Origin: Mercurialis annua
Taxonomy: Eukaryota > Streptophyta > Magnoliopsida > Malpighiales > Euphorbiaceae
Length of the DNA stretch: 64,000 nucleotides
Direction of reading: 5' to 3'
NCBI RefSeq assembly: GCF_937616625.2
Contig: NC_065570.1
Coordinates: 53,993,665-54,057,664, forward strand
Positions 21,781 to 36,445 of the stretch are shown here, one piece after another. Under the pieces are notes generated by a model that ran no database searches, was not told where the DNA came from, and was given only the letters and a program-made list of their open reading frames with translations. Made by a program: the position numbers and the translations under genes. Position 1 is the stretch's first letter; the number at the start of each line of letters is the position of its first letter.

Positions 21781-23394
21781 AATTTTTAGTCAAAATACCT
21801 AGTAAAATATTATTTAAAAAGAGTAAACATTATTTGAACGGAACAAATTTAATAATTATACCTTGATATATATATATGGTAATGGAAGCAACATTTAACG
21901 TTCTCTTGTTCTTTCGGAGAAAAAATCATAACAAATTTGTTTTACTTTATTTTTAATTTTTTGTGCTTTCTGTTTCTATTTTTACTTTTCATTAACATAT
22001 TTTTGTCTCTTTCTTCTAATTGTTCAAAATATATACCCTAAAAGTATATATATTTAACCGAAATAGTAAGTGAAAATGATTACAAAATGTAAGTATTTTT
22101 GTATACATAATTAGCATTAAATAAAAATATATAACTCTAAAATTAAATTATTGACAATTTAAAAATAATCTATATTAATGTGAGAATGATAATAAGGGAA
22201 GTTGCCATATTTATACATTACCATTAACTGGAGATATGTAAAATAAAGATATTTAATTTTATATAAATAAGTTTAATGGTGTAATAAGCTCGATAATGTC
22301 ATTACATTAGCCTTTTAAAGGTTTCAATAATATTTATAGCTCAATATTATAGTAGCACTTAAAAAGAAAAGAAGCATGAGAATGATTTTATCTTAATAAA
22401 GAACAAAATGGTGCTTCACTAAATTACATATATATCATAAATGCACTTTTTATAACGTATGTTAGTTAAATTAGTATGTTTGAGAATTATTCCACCAAAT
22501 CTTATGGAATAATTGAATATTTTTAATTAATAAATAGGAAAAAATTAAACACAAAAAAATCAGACATTTTATTTTTTATGGTTTAAATCTGATTTCAAAT
22601 GGTTTTAGAAGGACAAATTTAGATACAAATTAATTATATGTTATATTCATTGAAGTTGTTCTATAAACATGCCATTATTGAAACATCAAATTATTTGGAT
22701 ATAAAATTTGCAAGTAAATTTCAAAAATAGACTTAAAATCTTTTGAAATTTCATACACAAAAATAGTTTCAGTAATAATCATCTTACAGATACTACCAAA
22801 ATTTTAAAAAATTATAAAATCTAAAAATTATCAATATATATATCGTTACATAAAAACTCTATTTTGCACCACCTTTGCTCATTCACACTATTTTCATGAA
22901 CGTACACAACTAAAAAGAATAAATAAAGTCAATATACGATAAAGAAAAACATAATTTATATCTGAACACAAAAACTATAAAAAAGGATAAGAAATTGAAA
23001 TTAACAACAACTGTTTACTTATTTATTTTTCATGATCAAATGTTTTTTTTATTAATTTATAGATGAATGATGAATCAACATTCTATAGATATATAGAAAA
23101 TCAATAAAAAAAGAAACAAAAGAACGATGATCAAGATATCTCATATGCTTTATTAAGATTTGAACTCATCATACCATTAGATGTAATTGTAATAACAAAA
23201 TCTGCAGAGCAAAATCAAAAATAAAATATTAATAAAAATTTGAAGATCCTCTAAAATAAAGAAGAAACAAGAGTAAAAAAACTTACCTAAAAAATAATTT
23301 CTTTTAGATGTGTCTGAGAATACATAGTATTGAAAAGAATAAACACATGAACTTATATATAATGGTGAATTATGAGTAAATCAAGGCACCGTTT

Positions 23395-23760
23395 GGATTG
23401 ATGGATTCTAAACGATGGATTCTAAACAATCCATGGATTTGGACAAAATCTATCGTTTGCCAAAAAAAAAATTAATAGAATCCATGGATTTATGAATTCC
23501 CTCATTTTCTACAATCCATCATTTTTGAGGGTTTTAATTTCCCACCTATTAGGTGGGAAAGTCCAAATCCACCATTTTTTATAGATGATGGATTGTTATA
23601 CTATTTATTATTTTCCATAAATAATATAAAAATCCATTGATTTTATATTCAATCCAAACGATGGAATTTTAAAATCTATGGATTTAAATTCCATTGATTT
23701 AAAATCCATCGATTTTACTAAAATCCATGGATTTTAAAAACCCTCAATACAAACGGTGCC
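23395..23760. mobile_element. MITE, 366 bp, with GGCACCGTTTG termini
   Basis: Inverted ends GGCACCGTTTG...CAAACGGTGCC are flanked by CAA at 23392-23394 and 23761-23763. The interior is built of repeats around AATCCATGGATTT in both orientations. The 3-bp duplication would suit a PIF/Harbinger (Tourist-like) origin although the usual target is TTA/TAA. The homologous place in element D (35191-35232) lacks the insertion. Confidence 0.75.
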
Positions 23761-25407
23761 CAAAAGATTTTTTTGACATTAATGATATTTTAATTTGTTT
23801 TACGTTTCTAATAGCAATCAATTTTTAGTAATGGGAATTTATTACGTGTTTATACTTTATTGTGTTCCCTTATTTTCAAAAAATTTATTCCTTAAATGTA
23901 AAAGGGAATGATCATAATGTATTTCTTTTATTTCACTTATTTTATTTATTTATAGTTTAGTTTTAATACTATATTACCATAAGTTTAAACAGATATTATG
24001 TTAGAGACTATTTGTTTCCAAATTAGGTTATGTTATAAATTCAGAATAACTGTATTTATTTATGATAGTGTATATATATATATATATTTATATATATATT
24101 ATCTTAATTTTAGTTGTTCCTCAAACCGGAAAACTTTAGAGTTAACTTTTTCTAAAATAATTAGATATAATAATTTGTGGTATTACGATAATTTTGAAAT
24201 ACACTAATTTTTAAATAAAAAAGTGATTAAAATATGTTTTTTCTATTTTATTTGATGCTGTATTTTATTTTATTTTTTATTAACATTTACAGCTAAGTTC
24301 CTTACCATAAAAACCTGTGTAAATTCAATCATTACCAATTTACAATCCATTTATAATTTTTACACTGACGTTGGTAATGGCTAAATATAGTTTTAAATTG
24401 TAAATTCAATTAATACTGAATTGTGGTTATGTATTTTGGTTATTTATAAGTCAATATGCTGACTTTATATTATAAATGTAACCATATAATATATTTATGG
24501 AATCAAATTAAATATATATCTACCTAAGAAAATTTTACCAATCAATAGATTATTTCTAAATGGAGTTTGGAAAGAAATTAAGTTATAAAATCAAAAGAAA
24601 TCTTTTAAATATAAATTAGATACATATTATTTAACTTTTCTAAAATAATTAAAGACACTGATAATTACAAATATTATCATAATTTTTAAATGTAGATATG
24701 AAAAAATATAGATAGAAAGTTTAAGAAATTTCTCGTTAATTCTATGAAAATGAAGTTATTTGCTAATATTTAATTATTGTTATATTATTATAGGCAATTA
24801 GGGTAGGAAAAAATGAGAATTAATATCACTAAGTAAATAGATGTGAAAAAACTCAAATAGAAAGTCTAATATTTAATTTTCAAGTATTGCCGTATTTTGT
24901 TATTTTATAACTATATATTATCAAAAAAAAAAATTGAAAATCGATACCATTAATTAAATAATAGATATGAAACATTGTGAAAACAATCTAGAAAATGCCA
25001 AGTGTCAATCATTTGCTTTATATATATAAGTAGATAAGTAGATAGTATATATAGTAGAATAAATTAAAAAAAGGAAAAATCTTCCCAATATATTTATTGC
25101 CAAAATTAAATTCTTACTAAAAAAATAACGAAAAAGGAAAGTTTATAATATGAGATAAAAACTATAACTAAAACTATAATTAGTATTTTAGTATTTATTT
25201 ATTATGATATTTTATAAATATAAATCAAAAAAAAAGGAAAAGGCTTTACATTTGCATTTAATATGATTCACATTTAATATAATTAATTGCATTTATATAA
25301 TACAAATACAATAAAATAAAGATATTAAAAAGAATAAAATATGAGAACCAATAGTAAGTTGACAAATGTCAATCAAAGGGAGAAGATGTCCTGCTTTATA
25401 TATATAC

Positions 25408-28400
25408 TAGTTTTAGCCCGTGCGTTGCACGATTTTTATTTAATTTTATTGGCTGTCATTAATTTTTAATTTTACATTGAAATTAGCACTTATTTATTTT
25501 TATGTTTTCTATTTTTTATTTGTATACAATAATAAATAAAGAATAAAATAAAATTAAGTAGAAAAATATTATATTGCATTTTAGTAATCTGCCATCATAA
25601 CAGACTATTAGCTTATTATTTGTCCATTTAGCTCTCACAAATATATATGTGTGTGTGTGTGAACATCTTTTTATTTTTAAAATGATAAATTTTAATTACT
25701 TTTATAAAAATAGTTGCATGATTTATATTTAATAATTATAGCTATCTGAATATATCAAATTAATATTTCTATATTTAATATTTTGATATTTATTCATGGC
25801 ATAGTCAGGAACATATATTTTTATTAATCTTCCAACGTTTATCCTTAATTTTTAAGATACTTTTTATTCCAGAAAAGAGTTATCATCTCTAAATAATTAG
25901 AGTTATAAATTTTGTACATGTTTAAGATTAATTAAACGTTTGTAACATGTATATATTACATAATTATTGAAAGTAACTATAAATATACTTTTAGAATATT
26001 TTAATAAACTTGTCTTTATTTTCATCAACCCGTAGTGTGGCATTTATGTTTATGATAAAATATTTAGATTTAGTTTTGAGCAATAATTAATGATATATAT
26101 TATTTAATAAACAAAAAACACTAAATTCAAACCATTACATTTTATCAATTTAAACCTTAATTTGTTTCATTAATATGTTATTTAAATAGTTAATAATTAT
26201 ATATTAAATCTAGTTTAGTATAATTTAATAAATCCAAAATAAAATATGGTAAAATGTGATATATTCACTCCACCGATTAAATTGAATATTTTTATTACGT
26301 ATAATTATTTAAATGGATTAATTACTAAATTAAAAACTATAAAATTGGTTTAGAAATATTAATATAGAACAACCTATATCAAAAAAAATAATTTTTAATT
26401 TTAATGTTAGGAGGTGGAAACGAATAATTGAGGGACATGAATATATAATGCAAACAAACAATAAAAATATGGTAACTACAGATTTAAAAAATCCAATGGT
26501 ATGTTAAGTTTTATAGCTATTAATTTAAAAAGGAACGTTACTACAATAAATTAGGATACAAAAAAATTATAAATGGAAAGCAGTATTTAATTACAAATTA
26601 TTGCCATATGATCATATATTAAGATATAAAATTAATAATGAAAGGCCTAAGAATGATAATATAGGTAAGGATAATAAAACTGTAATTGGTCATTTAATGG
26701 CCAAATCCAATTTAAGAGATATAAATAATGAATAATTGTTATGACTGAATATTATCAGTGTACTAAATATAAGATTAACAATCTATTATGCAACAAAAAT
26801 CAATTTAGTTCCAAGATACAAATTAAAAGGCCGAATTGATCCTTTTTCCAAATTAACTTTTCCAACCGAAAATTAAAATCTTCCATCTTCTTGTTCCTGT
26901 CATCACCTTTTCATCTTCATCAATAAAACAACCAAGTCCTCCACACAATACCCTAACTTCTCTCTCAAAAATCAGCTCACTTCCCACTCTCTCTCTCTAA
27001 AATGTCGAAGCAAATAAAATTGAAAACGAAAAAAACCAAACTTTCTTTGTAGTCTTTTGAAAGTTATTGATTCTCAACATGTAAAGTATTGTATATCCAC
27101 CTATTTCAGTTTTTCGTTTATAATATAACAATAATTTAATTTAAAGTGTATAGAAACACAAACCTATAATTAAAAATCTAACAAATGCCACCAAATGCTC
27201 AAATCAATCGATAATTTATTTACTGTTTATAGAACTCAAAGTCAACAAAATAAATAAATTAATTTACGAATTTGTAAAAAATTACTCTTAAATTTTAAAA
27301 AATTACATAAAATATAAAAGAATGTATGCACGGTTGAATCAGTAGGGTTCAATGTGCCAAGAAGAAAGATGTTTGATGTACTTTGATTCAAACATCCCTC
27401 CCGGTTTTTATTTAGTTTATATCTAATTATTAAAAAAAGCCAATTTCGAGCAGTTGACATTAATATCCAATTATAAAAATAAAAAAATATCGGTTAAATT
27501 AAGTTCATACTCACCTTCGAACTCGCTCAGAAATAGTGAATAATTTCCTTTAATCAGCTGAAACCAACATCCGAACTAAATACAAATTAAGAAACACAAA
27601 GAAAATTGTAAAAGCCAAACCTTATACCCACGAATAATTATTAGCGACAATAATCGGAAAAACAATTAGCTCAATCTACATGAATGAAATAAGCTTTTTT
27701 TTTGACATAATGCTTTCTAATTAAATCATATGTCGTAGAATTGATATTCCTAATAAACAAATAAATATAAGTTAAATAATTTTAAAAATAAAATAATATA
27801 GAAATAATATAAATATAGCAATTAAATAAACAATACAAATTACCCTATTATTGTAATATGAAAGGAAAAATTTAAAATTATATATAAAATAAAATGAAAC
27901 AAAAATAATATGAATATAGACAATTAAATAAACACATAAAAAATGGTTAATTTGTAATACAAATTACCTTGTAATTGTAATTTGAAAGGAAATATATGCA
28001 ATTTTTTAAGTATGCTAAAGAGATACTATGCTATGAAAAATCTTAAGAAGATTGAGGTTGGAAAAAGCTATTATATAGTATTCAAATTGAGATGTTACAT
28101 TCTTGTGTCATTTATAACAATTATGAGTGGGCCTATATTAAATTTGTAAATTGAATTGATAATATTAATGTTCAAAAACTGAAATTCCAACGTTTCAACC
28201 CTTTGTTGCTACATTCTTTGGTCATTAATAACTATTATAAATAGGTCTATATCTAATTAGTAATAGTAATATCATCTATTAAATAAAATTATAAAAAGTT
28301 TAAATTTAAAATTACCTCTTGATAATTTTGAAAAAAATTAATCCATCTAGATGCGGACATGATTTTTGGGTGTAAAGATTTCGGATGGATTAATTTTAAA

Positions 28401-28848
28401 AATATTAAAGTAATTGTTATTTGTTATAAGAGATATTGTTTTATTGTCATTATTATAAAAGGATAAAATATGTTGGCAAATTACATGATTTGTTTGTCTT
28501 TGAGAGAATTTTGTAATATTTTATTATGATTCTTATGCATTTATTGTGATTGTTTTTAGAATGCACCTTCAATAATTTTCATAACAGTTAAATGATAACA
28601 AATGGAAAGTAAATAATTTAGGAATAGATATTAATGACTAAAAAAATGGGCGAGAACTAATATTAATGACTAAAAAAAAGGATGAGAATCAATGTTAATG
28701 ACTAAAATATTCCTATTTTTGTAGAACATTTTCTAAAAGAAGAAAAAGGTGAGAAATGAAAGAATTTTAAAGAAGAAAAGGATGAGAACCAATTATATAT
28801 TGCCAAGTGTCAATCATTTGGAAAAAATGTCCTGCTTTATATATATAT
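25408..28848 (+). mobile_element. Helitron-like element B
   Basis: Starts ACTAGTTTTAGCCCGTGCG directly after the 3' end of the preceding unit. Ends with GCCAAGTGTCAATCATTTGG...GTCCTGCTTTATATATATA at about 28848. The interior is A/T-rich with no coding sequence; formal ORFs are all under 80 codons. A stretch at 26880-27010 has a CT-rich, leader-like composition but no ORF follows it. Confidence 0.5.
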
Positions 28849-28856
28849 AGTAGATA

Positions 28857-31800
28857 CTAGCGTTAGGCCCATGCGTTGCATGATATTTATTTAATTTTTT
28901 ATTCTAATTAATATTTTAAATAAAATTATGAATAGATAGATTTTATTTTTTATTTTTTTAATTAGGTGGTATTTTATTTATAGAATAATTTATATTTTTA
29001 ATTATTTAAATTACTCTCTTTCCTACATTTTTTTTCTATATATGACTTATAGAAGTTTTAATTTTAAATAGAGATACAATTAGTTAAGATATAACTTCTT
29101 CCAGTAAAGTCCTTTCAAATTAACCATATATACTATGGAAACTTAATTATAATAAAACAATATTTATTAAGTACATTATATTATCATCTTTAAATATTTG
29201 AAGCAAATTAATACTGAATGACCAATAATGATTCTAAATTGATAATGGAATATTTAGTTATTGAAAAATGAATTGTGTTTGTGGAGAGAAAAAATAAATA
29301 TATTTGTTTTCTAGAATTTATATAAACCATAATTTCAGCAAATATGAAAAAAATTCAATCATAATTTTCAATTGTTACTGAAAACAAATTTTTATTATTT
29401 TTATTAACTATTTGATTTTAAAAAAATAAAATTAATAATTGGCATATTATCGTAATTATAAATTATAAAGAAAACATGGAAAATCAATGTCACTAATTCA
29501 ATAATATCAAGTTCATCCATACAAATAAATATATGAAAAATAGTTAAATTTAATTATGAATAAATAATATATACTACAAATTTTTTTTGTCAAGGAATAT
29601 ATACTAAATAATTTAATCAAAAAAATTGTAATTTCAAATGTAAAATATGATAAAATGTAAATAATTTCACACCATCAATCAAATTGAATATACTTACTAT
29701 TTAAAACAATTAGTTATGTCGAATTATATTAAAACTGCATTACTAATTGATTTTATGTTAGAATGTGACAATTAATAATTGTAGAGCATGAATATTGTAA
29801 AAAAATTTCATGAAAACTTCTTTGAATATTCAAAAACAATAAAAAAAATTATAACAGCAAAACTCTATAATTTTTTAATGGTGGGTTTAATTTGTTGTTT
29901 TCAGTTTTTTTTTTTATTTTGGTGACATGTAACTTAAACAAAAAAAAGTTTTATCACATAAAACAACACAATTATAAAAAAAACCTTCTTTAAAATTTCA
30001 TTAGATTTTTCATTATAAAATTTTGTTCTCTTGCTCAAACACAATTCTATTTCTTTAACTAAGTTAGAGTATTATGTGTTTTTTCCTCCACAAAGACTGT
30101 ACGGTGGTTGGATCTATCATTTATATATAGCAATAGTTTTTTTTATATAATTGTTGTAATTTTACAACCACCAAATAACTGAAAAACACAGCTCTAATAA
30201 AAATAATATTTAATATATAAAAAAAATTCTCACCTCAAACAAACACTATAATGAATTTTTATTTTTATGAAAACTTTATTAAGCTTTTTTATTTGCAAAA
30301 AAAATTATTTTTTTTTTCTTACACAGTCTCAGCAATGTCCTTTATTCGTACAAATTTTCTATGGATTTTTTCTCATGATCATCAGACATAAAAAATTTAT
30401 TCTCTCTTTTTCATTATTAAGTGCAAATCCACTTGTTTTTACCTGCAATCAATCAAAATATACATTAAAATGAATCAAAATTTTATAGATTTAAAAGAGA
30501 TTCATTGAATTAAAATTGATGATAATCTTTATCAAAAAAAAATTGATGATAATCAAATTACCTCATTTGCTTCATAAAGAATTAAATCTGTCATAATCGT
30601 TAGATCAAATTATAAAAACAAAATCTACAGAGAATCAAAAACAAAATATTATAAAATTCTAACACCTTTTGTAGTGAAAAAGAGAAAAAAAAACTTACCG
30701 GAGAAGTTAATAGTTTAAAAAACAACAAATATATGAACTTTTAATTAATGAATCAAAATATAACATTCACATGAATCAAAATTTTATACATTCAAAGAGA
30801 TTCATTGAAATAAAAATAATGATAATCAAAATACCTCATTTGTTTCATCAAGAATTAAACCCGTCAGAATCATTAGATCAAATTATAAAAACAAAATCTG
30901 CAGAGAATCAAAAATAAAATATTATCAAATTCTCAACATCTTTTGTAATGAAAAAGAGAAGAAAAGCTTACGTGAGAAGTTAGGTAGTTTGAAAGACAAC
31001 AAATATATGAACTTTTATATAGTACTTCATGGCTAACTCAACAGATTTTTAACATTAATGACTATTAATTTAAGTTTTAAAAAAAATTGTTGAGTGGTAT
31101 GTTTTTATACTAATACTTTTTATATTTTTTATCTTTTATAAAAAGATTATTTAAAATAGATTAGTAAACAAAAACCATAAAAAAAAATTAAAATTATGTT
31201 TTTTGTTATTTTTAATAAATTGATTTTGAAGATATAAAGAAAGATTATTTATTATGAAATAAGTGCAAATAAGGGTTACCAAATATATAATTAATCAATC
31301 ATCATTATTATTTTGACAAAAAAAGAAGTCACCATTATTAGCCAATTAAAAGTTAGTTTGGTTAGAAAAAATAATAACGTGAATTTTGAACTGTTACCAT
31401 TAAAAAATTAAAACAATTGAATAAATTGTTTCCATATTAGGTGACTTTTGAACCGTTACCATAAAAAATTAATATTTTGCAAACAATTATTCCCATATTA
31501 GATTAGGATATAGAAAAGATTAACCCAATAATGAATTAATTTAGAAAGTGTAAGAAAAAATTAATTATTTTAAAATAAATACAAATAGAAGGTTATCAAA
31601 ACATACAATTAGTCAATCATTATTAGTGGTAAAATAATTAGCATTTATATCAATTACAAGGAGTTATAACTTAATTAGTTTTGTTAACATTTAAAATTAA
31701 TTACCATTTTAAATTCAAATTTGTTTTAGGTAATTAACATTGTAGTTGGAATTAGCATATGAAATTTTAATTATCATGTAATAAAATCGATAATCAATTG

Positions 31801-32890
31801 TCATTTCTGGGAATAAAATATAACCAAATTAGATTATCAAATTAATTGTTATATAAATTTTAAAAAATTAAATAAACATGAGAATGATAGTGGAAGTGTC
31901 AAGTATCCCGTAAATGCAACAAATTAAGATTAACAAACTAATTAATTATATCTTACCATATCAATTGAAAAAACTGTAACAACAAATTTGAAGAAACAAA
32001 TCAAAAGAGGAAAATTGAAAATGAAATATATAAAAAACATACAAGATTTTAAAAAATATAAGATAAAAGGATGATGACCTTATGAAGAGAGTTTCTCAAT
32101 ATCTGCATACAAAAAGCAAAATATAAAAATATAAAAAATTATAAAAGAACTTTAAAATAAGAGATAAGAAATAAAAATGTATCTGAAAATTAATAGATTG
32201 CAATATTGAGGAAGAAGAACAAAGATATGAGTATTATATATTGGTGAAATATTGGGTTTAACATTAATGCATTTTAAATTGCTTGTAGGTTTCCATATTC
32301 AATAAAAAAAATATTGATTAGCCATTTAAAATCAGTTACTAAAAAATTTTAATTAGCCATTCTTTTTCAATGTTATTTTTTTTCAGTTATCATTTGTTAC
32401 CATGTAAAAATTTATATGCAAATAAAATATTTTAGGAAGTAATAACCAAGTTGACTATTGTAGAAAGTATCACTTAATAAAAGAAAAAGTTATGTAATTT
32501 TAACAAAAAAAATGGTTATCACTTACTAAATTGCTTTATTTGAATATAAATTTGTTAGTAATATGTTTATAAATGTATATATTTTTAAAAAAGAAAGAAA
32601 AAGTCCAATCATTAATTTAATGTTAAAGGGAAAGTTTATAAATTTTGTAATTCCATTTTGTCTCAGCAAATTAATAACAAAAATATATAATTAATGCTAT
32701 CAATTAACATCATTTTTAGAAAATTAGTAAGTAAATCAATGTTGAGAAACGGAAAATCCATAACTTATGCAATTCAATTTACCTCTAATTAATAGTAGGA
32801 AAGAATAAAAATAGAAATATTATGGAAGTGAGAATCAATGATAAGATGCCAAGTGTCAATCATTTGGAAAAAATGTCCTGCTTTATATAT
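28857..32890 (+). mobile_element. Helitron-like element C
   Basis: Starts CTAGCGTTAGGCCCATGCG right after the 3' end of element B. Ends with the same GCCAAGTGTCAATCATTTGG...GTCCTGCTTTATATATATA block at about 32890. It shares an internal module with element A (TCTGCAGAG, then AATCAAAAATAAAATATTA, then ACTTACC) and with D. Contains an internal 270-bp duplication. No coding sequence. Confidence 0.5.
30471..31018 (+). repeat. Tandem duplication inside Helitron-like element C
   Basis: Copies at 30471-30744 and 30772-31018 match over their whole length with small differences; both begin TGAATCAAAATTTTATA and end ATATATGAACTTTTA. The left copy has extra A-rich insertions. This is a segmental duplication within the element. 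Confidence 0.85.
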
Positions 32891-32900
32891 ATATAGTAGA

Positions 32901-35900
32901 CTAGCGTTAGGCCCATGCGCTGCATGGTATTTATTTGATTCTTTTACTAATATCTTCTATTAAATTTGTAATAAATAACTTTTTATTAGGGAATAATATT
33001 TATTATTGAATAGGCAGGTGGCAATTTATTATATAAATTGAGATTATATTATTTTTATATATTCTGTTATTAAATTATTGAATGTAATTTAACTTTTTTT
33101 GAAGATAATCAAATCAAATCAAAATAATTGTGGTAAATTGAGAGTGAAATGTGATAACTAAAGGCAAGTATAAAATATAAAAGAGATTGTCACTAGGCAA
33201 ATTGATAAAATATATCTTTTTGCAGAATAATTATCTACTGTTTCAAGCCAAAAAAATATAAATTTATTGATAATTTAAATATTATATTTTTATATTTTCA
33301 ACAACCTTCAAGAAGCATATATTTCAGATGACGCAATTCGTAAACACCAGAAGATTAAAATGTGTAAATTAATTAATATAATAGTTTAACTGATTTAATG
33401 TATCATATAAAATACATTAAATATTAATTTTTTTTTCAATCATATCATAGCATCCAATTAATATTAATATGTTAGCAAAAATAAAAATAAAATAATATCA
33501 GTAATTTTACTAAATTAGACTAATAAATATATTAATACATTAAATAAGGCTAAGTTTATTATACCGAATTAAAATAAATGATACAAAATTTTAGAAGAAA
33601 CAAAATTACCATTTTAGATTATAAAACCAAAAAATAGGTTTAAATTATCAAATTTACCAAACCAATTAAAAAGAATTGTTTCAAATTTTTATAAAAAATA
33701 AAAAATAAATAAGTAATTTAAAAAAAGTTCAAATTAGCAAATCATCAATTGATATATTAAATTCTCAAATCTTACCAATGCAAATAAAAAAAAATAATGT
33801 TATCAAATTTAAAAAAAAATAATCATAATAATTGCATTTTATTTCATTTGTTGGTATACAAATAAAAGAGAAGGTTGTATGTACTACAATTAGATAATTT
33901 AATAAATCTCTTATAATTAATATTAATTACAACGGAAATTCAATAGATTTAATTCATTATTTGTTACTAAAATTTAAGATGTTAATTTTTTTATTAATAT
34001 TATCTTTTCAATTTTTTTTCAATTGTAAAGTAATCATAAAAAATTCAATAAGATTGTCTTAGTAATTTTATAAAATTAGGTAATAATTTATTCATTAAAT
34101 TTGACAATTTTTTCTTACTAAATGAAAACAAATGATGTACTAATTAAAAAGATATTACCAATATAGATTAGGAAGTGTCAATCAATTTAATTTACTGAAC
34201 ATATATTTTAGATTAATTTTTTTTTCTTTCCAATCTTATCACTTAATTAAGATAATATTAATTATGTTACTAAAATCAAATAAAATAGTATTAATAATTT
34301 TACCAAGTTAGATTAACAAACCAATCTTACCATACCAAAATAAAAGGAACATATAACAATTCAAAAGAAAAATATATATTTGTTTGGATAACCCAATAAA
34401 TGAAATATTACTTAATTAAAAAATCATTACTTCAAATTAGTATGAGCTACTTAATTAAGATAAAAATATAAATTATAATCTAATTAACATTGAATTATTA
34501 GAATTATTAAATATATATATAAATATTAGTAATTAAAAGATAATGTCACATGAAGTCTTATATTGATGATTATAAAAAACATTATGTATATTTGAAACGT
34601 AAGTTTAATTTTCTTTTTCTTAATATTTAATTTATCTTAAAGTAATTGCTTTAAGTAAAAACCATAAATGAGATAAAAATAATTAAACTGTTATTATCAT
34701 ATCATAATCAAATTCATTGTCTAATAAAAACTTTTGGCAAAGAGAAAACTATTTACCAAATAAATTAAAATTATTGATATATTATTTATATAAACAAATT
34801 CAATATTGCTAATACCTATAAGAAAACTTCGGCCTCCACCTACAAAATCTTCTCCAGCACCGAGGAAGAGGCTCTTATCATGCATAAAATATGTTTTTTA
34901 AGATATATTTTTATGTACATAACCTAACAGAAAAAAAAACTAAGAACTTATTTGAATCCTACTTCTTTGTAGTTCTTGTTCAATTTGAATTTATATAATT
35001 CTACTTAATTTTAATCGTTAAACACAAACCTGCAATCATTAAACAAGAAAGTTAAAACTAAGCATGTAATTTTATAACAATAGAACAAAAGGCAAAAAAC
35101 TAAAACAATTAAATAATTTTTTTATAGTGAATAAGAGAAGAAATAGAAAATTTACCTAAGAAAAAGAAGATAAAAGCTATGGATATATATAGTGGTGATT
35201 TAAGGGTAAATCAATCTTTTATCATTAATACATATGAAATTGTTTAGGCTTCTAGATTTTTAAAAAAAGCAATCAATAGTTTTCAAAGAAAAAATTCAAC
35301 GATTTTACTATGGCATATGAAAAGCTAAAATCCTAATAAGGTATATTTTTAATAATTAGCATTTATAGCTAGGTTGATTAAAAAATAACATAAATGTGAG
35401 TTAATTGTTTCCATATTAGGTTATTAACTTACAAATGTAGTTAACAAATCAATTAATGTAATGTTAATTATTCATAAAAAATATAATATTAATTTTAAAT
35501 TTTAAATATTTTAAATTTATATAATTTTTTTTCATATAGTTCTATATGTCATTCTATATTTTTAATATTCTATAGCTTTTTATTTTCATATAATTCCATG
35601 TTTCATTCTTTAATTTTAATATTTTATAGTTTTTTATTTTCATATAATTGTATATGTCATTTTATATTTTTAATATTCTACAATTCTATAGTATTAATTT
35701 TTATTTGATTGCATTGAAAACAAATCAATAAATAAGGTAAGAATTGGCAATTAATTGTTAACGTTTATAGTAATTAAAAGAAATATTGTGGGAGTGATTA
35801 TGTGTGATGTTATCATTTGTGATAGTAATAATTGTTTTTAGCATTCATAGCTCTAAATTAGAGGTTACTAATTTATGTTTGATAGTGTTTATATTAACAA

Positions 35901-36445
35901 TTTTATAATGTTTATTTATACCAATTCTAAAAAAAAGAATAAGCATGACACTTTTAAAATACAACAATATTTTTTTTGCTATATATAATTTAGCTAATAT
36001 CAGTTGTATAAGTTATAACCGAATCATTTTATAAAATTACATGTACATGCAAATTACTTAATATTTCTGATTCAAATAAATAAATTATTTATTTCGACAA
36101 TATTTAAAAAAACTGTTGTAAATTTATTCGTATTTTAAAGTTTTCCATTCACTTTTTCATTTTTAATGGTAAATTATATTATATTTTATAAAACTTCATC
36201 ACCTATGCATTTGATATTTCCTTTCAAAAATTATAGAATTAATTATATAGGTAGGAAATATAATTGACAGTAATTAGATGATTTTTCCACTAAGACACTT
36301 ACCATTATTAAAAATGATTCAATATTAAAGGAGTTAATAATTCAAAATTATTAAAGGTATAAAGAGATATTATGAATATGGAATATATAAGAGTCATTGT
36401 AATAATGCCACATGTCAATTAAAGGGAGAAAACGTCCTGCTTTAT
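32901..36445 (+). mobile_element. Helitron-like element D (last of the chain)
   Basis: Starts CTAGCGTTAGGCCCATGCGC after the 3' end of element C. Ends GCCACATGTCAATTAAAGGGAG...GTCCTGCTTTATATATATA at about 36445. The body is A/T-rich and non-coding. The segment 35191-35240 aligns with element A at the MITE insertion site and is empty. Confidence 0.5.

Larger units (their letters stand above)
21398..25395 (+). mobile_element. Helitron-like element A (first of a head-to-tail chain)
   Basis: Starts near ACTAGTTTTAACCCGTGCGTTG, an end with a GTGCGTTGCA(C) hairpin. A 3' end with GCCAAGTGTCAATCATTTG then CTTTATATATATA is reached at about 25030; a second 3' end (ATGTCAATCAAAGGGAG, then GTCCTGCTTTATATATATA) follows at about 25395. 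No inverted terminal repeats and no coding sequence, as expected of a non-autonomous Helitron. The second 3' end implies that the element was inserted into, or next to, another copy. Assignment to Helitrons is by resemblance; no Rep/helicase gene is present. Confidence 0.5.

Noticed and set aside
30267..30473. ORF of 68 codons in Helitron-like element C, and other short ORFs between 21 and 36 kb
   Set aside because: Low-complexity Phe/Lys/Ile composition as expected from A/T-rich DNA; none is shared between elements.
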